The notes beneath the pieces are model-generated. The model was not told the origin of the DNA. It did not search any database and saw nothing but the letters and a program-made list of their open reading frames with translations. The translations under genes and the position numbers were made by a program. A stretch of DNA of 33,380 nt from Myxococcota bacterium. Its GTDB lineage: Bacteria > Myxococcota_A > Polyangia > Palsa-1104 > JAEUJZ01. Positions 18,711-27,209 of the stretch are shown here, in pieces; the stretch's first letter is position 1, and each line of letters starts with the position of its first letter. Location of the stretch: the NCBI GenBank assembly GCA_025057315.1, contig JANWXW010000056.1, forward strand, positions 1 through 33,380, read 5' to 3'.

Positions 18711-20021
18711 ATGCCCAGCTGGCGCAAAAGCAAGATCCTTGTCGTTGGAGGAGGCGGCCGCGAGCACGCGCTCTGCTGGCGGCTGCGGCAAAGTCCAGGC
18801 TGCGGCGAGTTGCTCTGCGCGCCAGGCAACGCGGGCATCGCAGCGCTGCCGGGCGTACGCTGTCTGCCGGTGTCGGCCGTCGACCTGGCCGGTCTCTGCG
18901 CAGTTGTGCGGCATGAGGAGGTGGACCTGGTCGTCGTCGGCCCCGAGGCGCCACTCCATGCCGGGCTGGCCGATGCTCTGCTCGCAGAGCGGAATGGCCG
19001 CACGGCGGTGTTCGGCTGCTCGGCCGCGGCGGCTGAGATCGAGGCATCCAAGGTCTTTGCCAAGGCCTTCATGCTGCGCCACGGCATCCCCACAGCCGCC
19101 TACACCGTCGCGCGCGACGCTGCGGCTGCCAGGGCCTTTTTGCGCGAGCAGGCCGCTGCGGGCAGGCACCGGTTCGTCGTCAAGGCAGACGGCCTGCGAG
19201 CCGGCAAGGGAGTCACCGTCTGCGACGATATCCCCGAGGCAGTGCGGGCGGCGGAGACGCTGCTGTCTGAGGGCAGTGCCATCGTCATCGAGGAGCGTCT
19301 GGTGGGCCGGGAGGCCTCCTGCTTTGCGCTCTGCGATGGCGAGGAGGTCGTGCCCCTGCCGCCCTGCGAGGACCACAAGACCCTGGGCGAGGGCGATACC
19401 GGGCCGATGACAGGCGGCATGGGCGCCCTCTGTCCGACGCCAGTCGTCGACGATGACCTGATGGTCCGCGTGCGCGACGAGATCCTGCAGCCGGCTGCCC
19501 GCGGTCTGGTGGCCGAGGGACGGCCCTTCCGTGGTCTGCTGTATGCTGGTCTGATGTGCACCGCCGCGGGACCGATGGTGCTGGAGTTCAACTGCCGGTT
19601 TGGCGACCCTGAGGCGCAGCCCCTGCTGCTGCTGTGGGACGAGGGGGTCGGCGATGCGCTGGCGGCCCTGGAGGCAGTGGCCCGGGGGCAGCTTCGCCAG
19701 TTGCCACCGCTGCGTCCGGTGCGTGGCGCTGCCGTGTGTGTGGTGATGGCTGCGGCGGGCTACCCCGGTCGGGTGCGCAGCGGCGACCTCATCGAGGGAA
19801 TCGCTGAAGCCGAGGCGGTTGCACCCGGCCAGGTCGTGGTCTTTCACGCCGGCACGGTCCTGGACCCCAGCGGTGGGCTGCGGACCGCGGGGGGGCGCGT
19901 GCTGGGGGTCACGGCCCGCGCTGCCGATCTGCCGGCTGCCCGCGCGCTCGCCTACCGTGCGGCTGCGAAGGTTCGCTTCGCCGGGGCCCAGCTTCGCCGC
20001 GACATCGGCCATCGAACCTGA
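18711..20021 (+). CDS. purD: Phosphoribosylamine-glycine ligase PurD
   Basis: A 436-residue ATP-grasp enzyme joining 5-phosphoribosylamine and glycine in purine synthesis. It has the N-terminal KILVVGGGGREHALCWRL, then GPEAPLHAGLAD, the ATP-grasp loop KADGLRAGKGV, GPMTGGMGALCPTP and the metal site FNCRFGDPEAQPLL. Length matches the family. No ribosome binding site precedes ATG 18711, which is 3 bases after the purH stop, so translation is likely coupled. Confidence 0.96.
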   Translation: MPSWRKSKILVVGGGGREHALCWRLRQSPGCGELLCAPGNAGIAALPGVRCLPVSAVDLAGLCAVVRHEEVDLVVVGPEAPLHAGLADALLAERNGRTAVFGCSAAAAEIEASKVFAKAFMLRHGIPTAAYTVARDAAAARAFLREQAAAGRHRFVVKADGLRAGKGVTVCDDIPEAVRAAETLLSEGSAIVIEERLVGREASCFALCDGEEVVPLPPCEDHKTLGEGDTGPMTGGMGALCPTPVVDDDLMVRVRDEILQPAARGLVAEGRPFRGLLYAGLMCTAAGPMVLEFNCRFGDPEAQPLLLLWDEGVGDALAALEAVARGQLRQLPPLRPVRGAAVCVVMAAAGYPGRVRSGDLIEGIAEAEAVAPGQVVVFHAGTVLDPSGGLRTAGGRVLGVTARAADLPAARALAYRAAAKVRFAGAQLRRDIGHRT

Positions 20022-20048
20022 TAGGCTGCAGGGCCCAAGAGGTCCCTC

Positions 20049-21410
20049 ATGGCCGAGATCGCACCCTTTCGCGGCATCCTGTATGCTCTGCCGTCCGGCG
20101 GTGACGTGTCTGCACTCATCGCCCCGCCCTACGATGTCATCTCCGAGCCCGAGCGTGCCGCGCTCGAGCAACGCTCTCCCTACAACTGCGTGCGGCTGAT
20201 CTTGCCTCGGGACGAGCAAGGGGGGGACGGGGAGGGACGCTACGCCGTCGCGGCTGCCACCCTCCGCGCCTGGCTGGATGCCGGCGTGCTGCGGCGTGAC
20301 CCGCAGCCTGCCCTGTATCGCTACCATCAGGTGTTCACCCCACCGGGAGCGGAGCAGGGCAAGCGCGTTGTGCGCCGTGGCTTCATCGCTCGCATGCGCC
20401 TGCACCGCTTCGAGGAACGCATCATCCTGCCGCACGAGCGTACGCTGGCAGGACCGAAGGCAGATCGGCTCAAACTCAAGCGCGCCGTGCGTATGCACCT
20501 GTCGCAAATTTTTGGCCTCTACCGCGACCCGACGGGAGCGGCCGACGCAGCCTTTGCCCGCATCGAGCAGGAGCCGCCTGAGCGATACGGCGTTACCGCC
20601 GACGGCACCGAGCACCGCCTGTGGCGACTCACAGACCGGCAGGCGCAGGAGCAGGTGATGGCAGCCCTGCGCGACAAGACCATCTATATTGCCGACGGCC
20701 ACCACCGCTACGAGACGATGCTGGCGCTGCGCGAGGAGCTGCGCCGAGAGCCTAGCTACATCGGATATGCCTCATCGGTGGAGTACGGGACGATCTTTCT
20801 CTGCGAGGCGCACGATCCGGGCCTGCTCGTGTTCCCGACGCACCGAATCCTTCATGGCCTGCCGCACTTCGACTTTGCCGACCTGCTGCGTCGGGCTGCG
20901 TCTTTCTTTTGCGTCGACGAGGTGGCGCCTCCCAGCCCGGTCCAGGCAACGCAGGAACTGGCTGCCCGGGGACGCCAGGCCCCGACCCTGCTGGTTGTCT
21001 CCGATGGGCGCGCGGCCTATTTGTCTCTGCGGCCGGAGGCCGACCTGCTCGCTGTGGAGGGGCTTGCCGGGCCGGCAGTGCTCCGTCGGCTGGATGTGAC
21101 CCTGCTGCATGCGGTGGTGTTGGAGGGCCTGCTCGGCATCGATCGGGCCGCCCAGGAGGCGCAGACGCACCTGCGCTACGTCAAGGACACGGCTCAGGCC
21201 CTGGCTGCTGCCCACGAGCCTGGTGTGCAGGCGGTATGGCTGATGAACCCTACGCCCGTCGCGCAGGTCATGGAGGTCTGCGACGCGGGCCTGCTGATGC
21301 CGCAGAAATCCACCTATTTTTTCCCAAAAATCGCCTCGGGCCTGGTTCTCAACCCGCTCGACCCGGCCGAGCCGGTGGAGACCGTGGCAGGCAGGCGGCC
21401 CGCGGCATGA
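20049..21410 (+). CDS. DUF1015 family protein
   Basis: A 453-residue soluble protein of the DUF1015 family. Recognisable blocks are IAPFRGILY, APPYDVISEPER, SPYNCVRLILP, ALYRYHQVF, ILPHERTLAGPKADRL, IADGHHRYET and QKSTYFFPKIASGLV near the end. The family has no firmly assigned biochemical role. The invariant DGHHRYET block looks like an active or ligand site. It sits 27 bases after purD with AGAGG before its ATG, and its stop overlaps the next gene's start, so it belongs to the purine transcript. Confidence 0.92.
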   Translation: MAEIAPFRGILYALPSGGDVSALIAPPYDVISEPERAALEQRSPYNCVRLILPRDEQGGDGEGRYAVAAATLRAWLDAGVLRRDPQPALYRYHQVFTPPGAEQGKRVVRRGFIARMRLHRFEERIILPHERTLAGPKADRLKLKRAVRMHLSQIFGLYRDPTGAADAAFARIEQEPPERYGVTADGTEHRLWRLTDRQAQEQVMAALRDKTIYIADGHHRYETMLALREELRREPSYIGYASSVEYGTIFLCEAHDPGLLVFPTHRILHGLPHFDFADLLRRAASFFCVDEVAPPSPVQATQELAARGRQAPTLLVVSDGRAAYLSLRPEADLLAVEGLAGPAVLRRLDVTLLHAVVLEGLLGIDRAAQEAQTHLRYVKDTAQALAAAHEPGVQAVWLMNPTPVAQVMEVCDAGLLMPQKSTYFFPKIASGLVLNPLDPAEPVETVAGRRPAA

Positions 21411-22159
21411 GCGGCGGCCTAGACGAGCTCACCGACGACGAGATTCTGCGTGGCCGCCTGGCGCTGCTGCAGCCGCGCCATGGATACCGTTTTAGCCTGG
21501 ACCCTCTGCTGCTGGCTCACTTCGTCGGGCCCCCACCCTACGGACAGGTGGCGGACTTAGGGGCGGGCGTGGGCGTGTTGGGCCTGTTGCTGGCGCGCAA
21601 CGACCCCGCAGCGCGGGTCACGTTGGTGGAATTGCAGGCGCGGCTGGCCCGGCTGTGTCGCGACAACGCAGTGCGCAACGGCCTGGCGGAACGCACTCAG
21701 GTCATCGAGGGCGACCTGCTGGACCGTGCCATCCAGCGGCAGCTCCCTGGCGCGGCCTTCGACCTGGTGGTCTCGTGTCCGCCCTACTATCCCCTGGGCT
21801 GGGGCGGTATCAACCCGGACACCGAGGAGGCAGTGGCACGGCATGAGCTACGGTTGGCGCTGCCGGCGCTGGTGCGGGCAGCGCGGCGTCTGGTGGGCTT
21901 CCACGGTCGGGTCGCCCTGGTCTACCCCTCGTCGCGGCTGACAGAGCTGCTGGCGCAGCTGGCGGCAGTGAACCTGAACCCACAGCGCCTCCGCCTGGTG
22001 CACCCCCGACCCGGGGAGCCGGCGCAGCGGGTGCTGGTTGAGGCGCGCAAGGGTGCCCGCGGGGGCGTGGTCGTCGAGCCGCCGTTCCATGTGCGGCGCA
22101 GCGACAACACCTATTCGGAAGAGGCCCTTTGCGCTCTGGGGGATCGGGAGCCCCCCTAG
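21407..22159 (+). CDS. TrmN6/YfiC-like N6-adenine methyltransferase with atypical CPPY motif
   Basis: A 250-residue class I SAM-dependent methyltransferase similar to tRNA1(Val) adenine-37 N6-methyltransferase. The N-terminus shows QPRHGYRFSLDPLLLAHF (compare GYRFSLDSLLLA). SAM motif I is VADLGAGVGVLGLLLA and the acidic residue is in VTLVELQ. The catalytic motif reads SCPPYY instead of the usual NPPY. The post-motif stretch (INPDTEEAVARHEL) matches the family. ATG 21407 overlaps the DUF1015 stop. The stop shares a palindromic CTAG with the convergent permease gene. The Cys for Asn change could alter the target or activity. Confidence 0.85.
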   Translation: MSGGLDELTDDEILRGRLALLQPRHGYRFSLDPLLLAHFVGPPPYGQVADLGAGVGVLGLLLARNDPAARVTLVELQARLARLCRDNAVRNGLAERTQVIEGDLLDRAIQRQLPGAAFDLVVSCPPYYPLGWGGINPDTEEAVARHELRLALPALVRAARRLVGFHGRVALVYPSSRLTELLAQLAAVNLNPQRLRLVHPRPGEPAQRVLVEARKGARGGVVVEPPFHVRRSDNTYSEEALCALGDREPP

Positions 22160-23568
22160 GGGCGCGTTGCCTCCATGTCTGACAGGTGGGGAGGTGCCCC
22201 AGGCGGTTCATGGCGGGTGCGGGGGAGTCGTGCGAGCAGGTACAGAAGATAACCGGCCGGTCCGCCCAGCAGGATCAGCCCGCTCAGCTCCAGGGCCGAC
22301 AGGCCGAAGGGACCGGCCTCGTGGCGACCCGTCCACAGCGCAGCGCCAAGCAGCAGAATGGGTGGCGTCGACAGCACCAGCACGCCGGGTAGCCCACCCG
22401 GAATGCGGAAGGGCCGCGGCAGGGCCGGCTCGCGCACGCGCAGCACCCCGAGCGCGACGAACTCCAGCACCAGCCCCACCCCATAGAGCATCACGTCGAG
22501 CTCGATGAGGCGTCGCAGACCCAGCCCCAGACAAGCTGCATACAGCGCCGCCGATGCCACAATAGCCAGGGTCGGTGCTCCGGTCCGTGGGTCGCGCACA
22601 GCCAGCGCCCGCGGCAGCATCCCGTCCTCGGCCAGGGCCACTGGCAAGCGCGAGTAGGACATGACCAGCACGTTGAACATGCCCAGCGAGCACAGCATGC
22701 CTCCTAGCACCACCAGCAACCCCAGAGGCGGTCCACCGAGCCGCTGGGCGGCCTCCACCCAACTGCCTGCTGTCCAGGCCTCGGCGGGCATACCACTGGC
22801 CGAGGCAGCCAGCACCGGCAGGGCATAGCAGGCGGCCACCACCAGCACGGTCAGCAGCATCGCACGTGGGTAGGTGCGCTGCGGGTCGTGCACCTCGCTC
22901 GCGACGGTGGAGGCGTTGTCCCAGCCCATGTAGTTCCACATGCACAGGATGATCCCTCCCACCCAAGCCGGACTGCCCTCGGCGGGTGGGGGAGCTGACA
23001 GCGCAGCCGCAGCGCGCGCAAGGCCCCCCTGGGGGAGCGATACCAGCGCCAGCACGGCCAGCAGCACAAAGGGCAGCAGCAGCAGCCCGCCCAGTGCGGT
23101 GGCACCCACGCCCACAGCGCGGCTGCCGCGGATGTTCCACAACGTGCAGACAGCGATCAGGCTCACGCCGATCCACCAGCCAGGCTGGCCCGGAGCGGTG
23201 CTCGCCACCTCCGGCCAGAGGCGGCCCAGGTAGGTCACGAACAGGGTCGGGTAGATGGCCATGTCGAACAGGCTCGTGGCAAGCATCAGGAAGGCCTGCT
23301 GAAACCCCCAAAAGGGCCCGAGCGCCCGCCGCACCCAGGCGTAGTAGCCGCCCTCCTGGGGCAGGGCACCTCCCAACTCGCCCACCATCAGTGCGACTGG
23401 CAGGCTCCAGACCAGCGGCACAATCAGAAGCAGCCCCAGGGTCCTAGCATAGCCATGTCCAGCGATGATCTCCTCTAGGCCGTAGGGCCCACCGGAGACG
23501 ACGAAAAACGTCGCCGCGCAGAGCGACAACAGTCCAAGAGGGCGTGGGGCGGTGCCTGCCTGTTGCAT
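22156..23568 (-). CDS. APC-superfamily amino acid permease
   Basis: A 470-residue integral membrane protein with about 12 hydrophobic spans. The first helix contains FFVVSGGPYGLEE, the APC substrate-binding G-S/A-G type break. It continues with EGGYYAWVRRALGPFWGF, MGWDNASTVASEVHDPQRTYPRA and SYSRLPVALAEDGMLPRAL, all typical of amino acid/polyamine permeases. Substrate unassigned. The start ATG 23568 was chosen at the family N-terminus; a longer frame reaches 23751 but adds a charged, non-homologous stretch. There is no Shine-Dalgarno sequence; TACACT lies 9 bases upstream. Confidence 0.9.
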   Translation of the reverse strand: MQQAGTAPRPLGLLSLCAATFFVVSGGPYGLEEIIAGHGYARTLGLLLIVPLVWSLPVALMVGELGGALPQEGGYYAWVRRALGPFWGFQQAFLMLATSLFDMAIYPTLFVTYLGRLWPEVASTAPGQPGWWIGVSLIAVCTLWNIRGSRAVGVGATALGGLLLLPFVLLAVLALVSLPQGGLARAAAALSAPPPAEGSPAWVGGIILCMWNYMGWDNASTVASEVHDPQRTYPRAMLLTVLVVAACYALPVLAASASGMPAEAWTAGSWVEAAQRLGGPPLGLLVVLGGMLCSLGMFNVLVMSYSRLPVALAEDGMLPRALAVRDPRTGAPTLAIVASAALYAACLGLGLRRLIELDVMLYGVGLVLEFVALGVLRVREPALPRPFRIPGGLPGVLVLSTPPILLLGAALWTGRHEAGPFGLSALELSGLILLGGPAGYLLYLLARLPRTRHEPPGAPPHLSDMEATRP

Positions 23569-23577
23569 CCGAGCGGC

Positions 23578-23583
23578 AGTGTA
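23578..23583 (-). promoter_or_regulatory. Putative -10 (TACACT) of the permease gene
   Basis: On the minus strand TACACT is followed by 9 bases and ATG 23568, giving a leader of at most a few bases. No convincing -35. Confidence 0.3.
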
Positions 23584-23749
23584 TCGGAACTGAGCAGGAA
23601 TTGGACCAGCGCTTGAAACCTCGCTTTCGTCTCCCGTGGTTGCTGGTCCCGTGGTTGCGGCCCTCCTCTGGGGCGACATCGCGCCGCGCCGACCCAGGGC
23701 AAGCCCTGCCCGGCTTCCGGGCGCGGTCCAGAGCCAGAGCCGAGGGAGC

Positions 23750-23834
23750 ATGGCTGAAAATTTATGTATTTTATCTCACATTAGAAATTGTAGATATGAA
23801 ATACAATGGACTTGCATATCCCGTCTCGACGGAC
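23750..23834 (+). promoter_or_regulatory. AT-rich promoter region of the third metalloprotease gene
   Basis: A sharply AT-rich stretch in otherwise GC-rich DNA. TACAAT (23802-23807) is the best -10 in the window, about 28 bases before ATG 23835. The -35 is unclear. An in-frame ATG at 23796 precedes TACAAT and would be an alternative, longer start. Confidence 0.5.
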
Positions 23835-26282
23835 ATGAAGGCTCTGCACCGAGCAAGCGCCGCCGCGCTGGCACTGGTCCTGTGGGGGGGGGCGGCCAAG
23901 GGGCATCCGCTGACCCCGGCTGGCTCTCGCATGCCTGGAGCTCGGTTCGGCGGCCGCACGACGGGCTTGGTCCGGCAGGATGGGCTGTTTCCTCTCTATA
24001 TCGATGCGCGACAGGGCAGGGTGCTCATGGAGGTCGAGCGGCTCGGAGAGGAGTTTCTCTACGGCACTGGGCTGGCTGGGGGGGCAGGGCTGGCCGAGGC
24101 ACACCTGGACCGTGCCCAGCTGGGCGATCTGGCGGTCTGTCGCTTCGAGCGCGCCGACGGGCGGCTGCTGCTGCACCAGGTCCAGACGGCGCACCGGGCC
24201 AGCGTCCGGGATCCCGCCCAGCAGCGCGCCGTCGAGGAGTCATTCCCTTCCTCCATTCGGGCGGCCCTGCCCATCGTAGCAGAGGAGGCGGGCGTGCTGC
24301 TTGTGGATGCTACCGAGCTGGCGCTGCGGGATCCCCAGGTGATGGCCCACCTTCACCGGGCGCAGCTGGGCGAGTTCCACCTGGACCGGGAGCGGTCGGC
24401 GGTGCTTCTGGAGCGTACCGGGTCCTTCCCGCGCAACACCGAGATCGAGGCCCTGTTGACCTTTGCTGCGGACCGGCCCGCCCGCGCCGTAGCGCAGGTC
24501 ATGCCCGACGAGCGGACGCTGACGCTGCGCGTGCACCACACCTTTATGCGCCTGCCGGAGCCAGGCTACACGCCGCTGCCCCTCGACCCGCGGGTGGGCC
24601 TGCTGCCCCTCAGCTTCAAAGACTTCGCCTTGCCTGCCTCGGCGCCGCTGGAGCGGCTGCTGGCCTCGCGCTGGCGTCTGGCGCGGCGGGACCCAGGGAC
24701 CCAGCCCTCGCCGCCCCGGGAGCCGCTGGTCTTCTACCTCGATCCGGCCATTCCGGAGCCGGAGCGCAGTGCCGTGCGCGCCGGCGTGCTGTGGTGGAAC
24801 GAGGCCTTTTTCGCCGCAGGCTACCGCGATGCCATCGTCGTGCGCGACCTGCCTCCAGGGGCCTCCTTTCTGGATGCGCGCTACTCGGGCATCGCCTGGG
24901 TGCACCGCGCAGACCGCGGCTGGTCGAGCGGGGAGTTTCGCCAGGACCCACGCACAGGCGAAATTCTCCACGCCGTGGTGCGGCTCGATTCGCACCGGCG
25001 GCGCACCGTGGCGCAGCTGTGGCAGACGCTGCGGCCAGAACCGGACCCGCGCAGCTGTCAGGCCGGGGATGCACCCGAGGCGCCCGTGCCTGATCCGGAC
25101 GATCCCCAGGGCCGGGCGTTGGTGCTGGCCCGGCTGGCTTACCTGGCGGCGCACGAAGTCGGGCACACGCTCGGGCTGGCTCACCACTTTGCCGCCTCGG
25201 TGTCCGGCTTCTCCTCGGTCATGGACTACTATGCGCCCAACATTCGCCTGGTGCGGGGGCAACTCGATGTGCGCGAGGCATATCCCCGTGGCATCGGCAG
25301 CTACGACAAGTTTGCCATCCGCTGGGCCTATGGCACAGAGGATGCAAAAGCCCGCGAGGAGCTGATCCGGCAGGCGGCAGCGCGCGGCATCCTGTACACC
25401 TTGCCGGGCGACGCACATTGGGTGGAGTACGACCTGGGCCCAGACCCGGTTGCATTCCTGCACACGTCGCTGTCGGTGCGCCGGGCGATGTTGGCCGGGT
25501 TTCGCGCGCGGCCGCTGCGGCCAGGAGAGCCTCTGGCCGAAGCCCATCTGCGCTTCCCCCTAGCCTACCTGTACCACCGATACGCACTGCAGGCCCTGGC
25601 CGGGCTGATCGGCGGTCAGCGCCAGGTGCCCGCCTACCAGAACGGACCCATGCCCGTGGTCTCCTGGGTCCCGGCGGACCAGCAGCGGCGGGCGTTGGCG
25701 GCCTTCCTGGGCGCTCTAGAGCCGGCGGAACTGGACGTGCCAGACCACGTGCTCGCTGCGCTGGTGCCACCCGCAGAGCCGCTCCATGGGCGCCATCCTT
25801 CGGAGTCGGGCCCGGCCTTCAGTGCCCTCCAGGCCGCGCGGTCGCTGGCCGCGCTGGCCATTGGTATGCTCCTTGCTCCCGAGCGAGCGGCTCGGCTCAC
25901 GCTGCAGGCCTTCCAGCAAGGACCCGGCGCGCTCGGTCTGCAGGAGGTGCTAGAGCAGCTGGTGCGCTCGACCTGGGGTGCGCGCCCCGACCAGGCGCCG
26001 CGCCATGCCACGCTTCGGCGCGTGGTCCAGCGGGTGGTGGTGGAGGCCCTGGTGGAGCTGCTGGAGAGGCCCGAGGCCACGCCCGAGGTGCGGGCGCAGG
26101 TATACCTTCAGCTGCAGCGGCTGCGCCGCGACCTGGCCCAGCGGCATGCAGCAGACCCGCTCGTCGAGGCCCACCTGCGCCTATGCGAGCGCGACCTGGG
26201 GCATGCCCTGGACCACCACGGTCCGCGGCCCATTCGCCCACCGCCAAGCCCGCTGCCTCCCGTCCGGCCCATCGGGGGGTAG
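23835..26282 (+). CDS. Exported zinc metalloprotease, DUF5117/DUF4953 type
   Basis: An 815-residue protein with a signal peptide (MKALHRASAAALALVLWGG). The zinc site HEVGHTLGLAH (440-450) is of metzincin type and is followed by HFAAS and the Met-turn SVMDYYAP (near 463). Upstream blocks (FPLYIDARQGRVLMEV, EEFLYGTGL, LLLVDATELALRDP, NTEIEALLTF, VHHTFMRLP) match the DUF5118/DUF5117 part, and DLPPGASFLDARYSGIAWVHR the DUF4953 part. This is the classic architecture, whereas the two tandem proteases at 3-7.5 kb are a divergent branch. It was started at 23835 because the signal peptide begins there; no Shine-Dalgarno sequence is visible. Its substrate is unknown. Confidence 0.88.
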   Translation: MKALHRASAAALALVLWGGAAKGHPLTPAGSRMPGARFGGRTTGLVRQDGLFPLYIDARQGRVLMEVERLGEEFLYGTGLAGGAGLAEAHLDRAQLGDLAVCRFERADGRLLLHQVQTAHRASVRDPAQQRAVEESFPSSIRAALPIVAEEAGVLLVDATELALRDPQVMAHLHRAQLGEFHLDRERSAVLLERTGSFPRNTEIEALLTFAADRPARAVAQVMPDERTLTLRVHHTFMRLPEPGYTPLPLDPRVGLLPLSFKDFALPASAPLERLLASRWRLARRDPGTQPSPPREPLVFYLDPAIPEPERSAVRAGVLWWNEAFFAAGYRDAIVVRDLPPGASFLDARYSGIAWVHRADRGWSSGEFRQDPRTGEILHAVVRLDSHRRRTVAQLWQTLRPEPDPRSCQAGDAPEAPVPDPDDPQGRALVLARLAYLAAHEVGHTLGLAHHFAASVSGFSSVMDYYAPNIRLVRGQLDVREAYPRGIGSYDKFAIRWAYGTEDAKAREELIRQAAARGILYTLPGDAHWVEYDLGPDPVAFLHTSLSVRRAMLAGFRARPLRPGEPLAEAHLRFPLAYLYHRYALQALAGLIGGQRQVPAYQNGPMPVVSWVPADQQRRALAAFLGALEPAELDVPDHVLAALVPPAEPLHGRHPSESGPAFSALQAARSLAALAIGMLLAPERAARLTLQAFQQGPGALGLQEVLEQLVRSTWGARPDQAPRHATLRRVVQRVVVEALVELLERPEATPEVRAQVYLQLQRLRRDLAQRHAADPLVEAHLRLCERDLGHALDHHGPRPIRPPPSPLPPVRPIGG

Positions 26283-26876
26283 GGGCGGGCTATGTCGCGG
26301 CAGCCTCTGGCCCACAGGCATGCCTGCCTGTCGAGGGCCCCCTGTCTTGCCTGCAGCCTTCGGTGCGATGGTACTTGCTGCAGGGGGGCCATCATGACGC
26401 TGTTGCGCGGCGAGCACCGGCTGCTGGATCCTTCCCATTCGAGCTATTCGAGACGAAGCAGCTGGTCGCGTTGCCGAAGAGCACCCCCGCGGCTCGAGCC
26501 TCATGGGCGGGCCGCTCATCGCATGGACGATGCCTGCTCGAACGTCGGGCCGAGTCCTCCCCTGGGTCCCGCCGCATCTCACATGCCAGACAGCAAAGTC
26601 GTGGGATGAGCCCATAAGGGGGGGTCGCGTTCGCCGCACTCATGGTGTTTGGCGCTCTCCCAATGTCTGATTTCCGAAACCACACGCCATCCAACTTGCT
26701 GTTCCGAAACATTGCATCCACGGGACGATAGCATACCTGCAGGCCCGCGAAGTGGCCCCTGGCGTCGGTTAGACACACGCCCCTCTTCTCGTCCCCTTCG
26801 AAGTCTCTGGGCGGGCTAAACTCTGTGAAATCGACGATCACAAGCGGATTACAAGCGAACGCTGGATGACCCCTGG
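26283..26876. other. Spacer, possibly with a weak reverse-strand ORF
   Basis: GC falls in the right half of this stretch. A reverse frame from TTG 26880 to 26392 (162 codons) begins plausibly (NPLVIVDFTEFSPP; CYRPVDAMFRN), then becomes Arg/Pro/Ala-rich from about residue 95. It has no ribosome binding site of its own, and its TTG overlaps the TGA of the small ORF before it. It could be a decayed gene. I recognise no family and see no terminator. Confidence 0.3.
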
Positions 26877-27137
26877 TCAACTGCCTTTGGGAGAGCCGGC
26901 TTCATCCGGTTGGCCAGGCTCTCTGCATTGTCGAGTGGAACACAGGTGGCTGTTCCGACCGGCCAGACAGTCGCCACTGCTCCATTGCATATACGGCTCT
27001 GGCACACGGGAACACCTTGGCGCCCTCGCTAGCGACGGGTTGTAAGCGGCATCAAAAGCCGCCGCCTCTCTCATGGCATCCTGCCAAGTCGCGAGCGTCT
27101 CTTGCGAGGCTTCAACCATGGCTCCCTCTTTTGCCAT
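26877..27137 (-). CDS. Small hypothetical ORF downstream of the DGQHR gene
   Basis: An 86-residue frame starting at ATG 27137, with GAAGGAG 9 bases upstream. The N-terminal 40 residues look like a real helical protein (EASQETLATWQDAMREAAAFDAAYNPSLA). The remainder is polar and Cys-containing (GDCLAGRNSHLCSTRQC) and may reflect a frameshift. It lies 72 bases after the DGQHR stop on the same strand, in DNA of lower GC than the rest of the window. No family recognised. Confidence 0.4.
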   Translation of the reverse strand: MAKEGAMVEASQETLATWQDAMREAAAFDAAYNPSLARAPRCSRVPEPYMQWSSGDCLAGRNSHLCSTRQCREPGQPDEAGSPKGS

Positions 27138-27209
27138 ATTTGCATGCTCCTTCACTTGCTCCCCTCTCTGCCATGTTTGCAGTTCCGTTTGCGCTTGGCT
27201 TCACAGCTC

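Noticed and set aside
18678..20705. 675-codon reverse frame opposite purD and DUF1015
   Set aside because: Antisense shadow of two clear genes; no start signal or domain.
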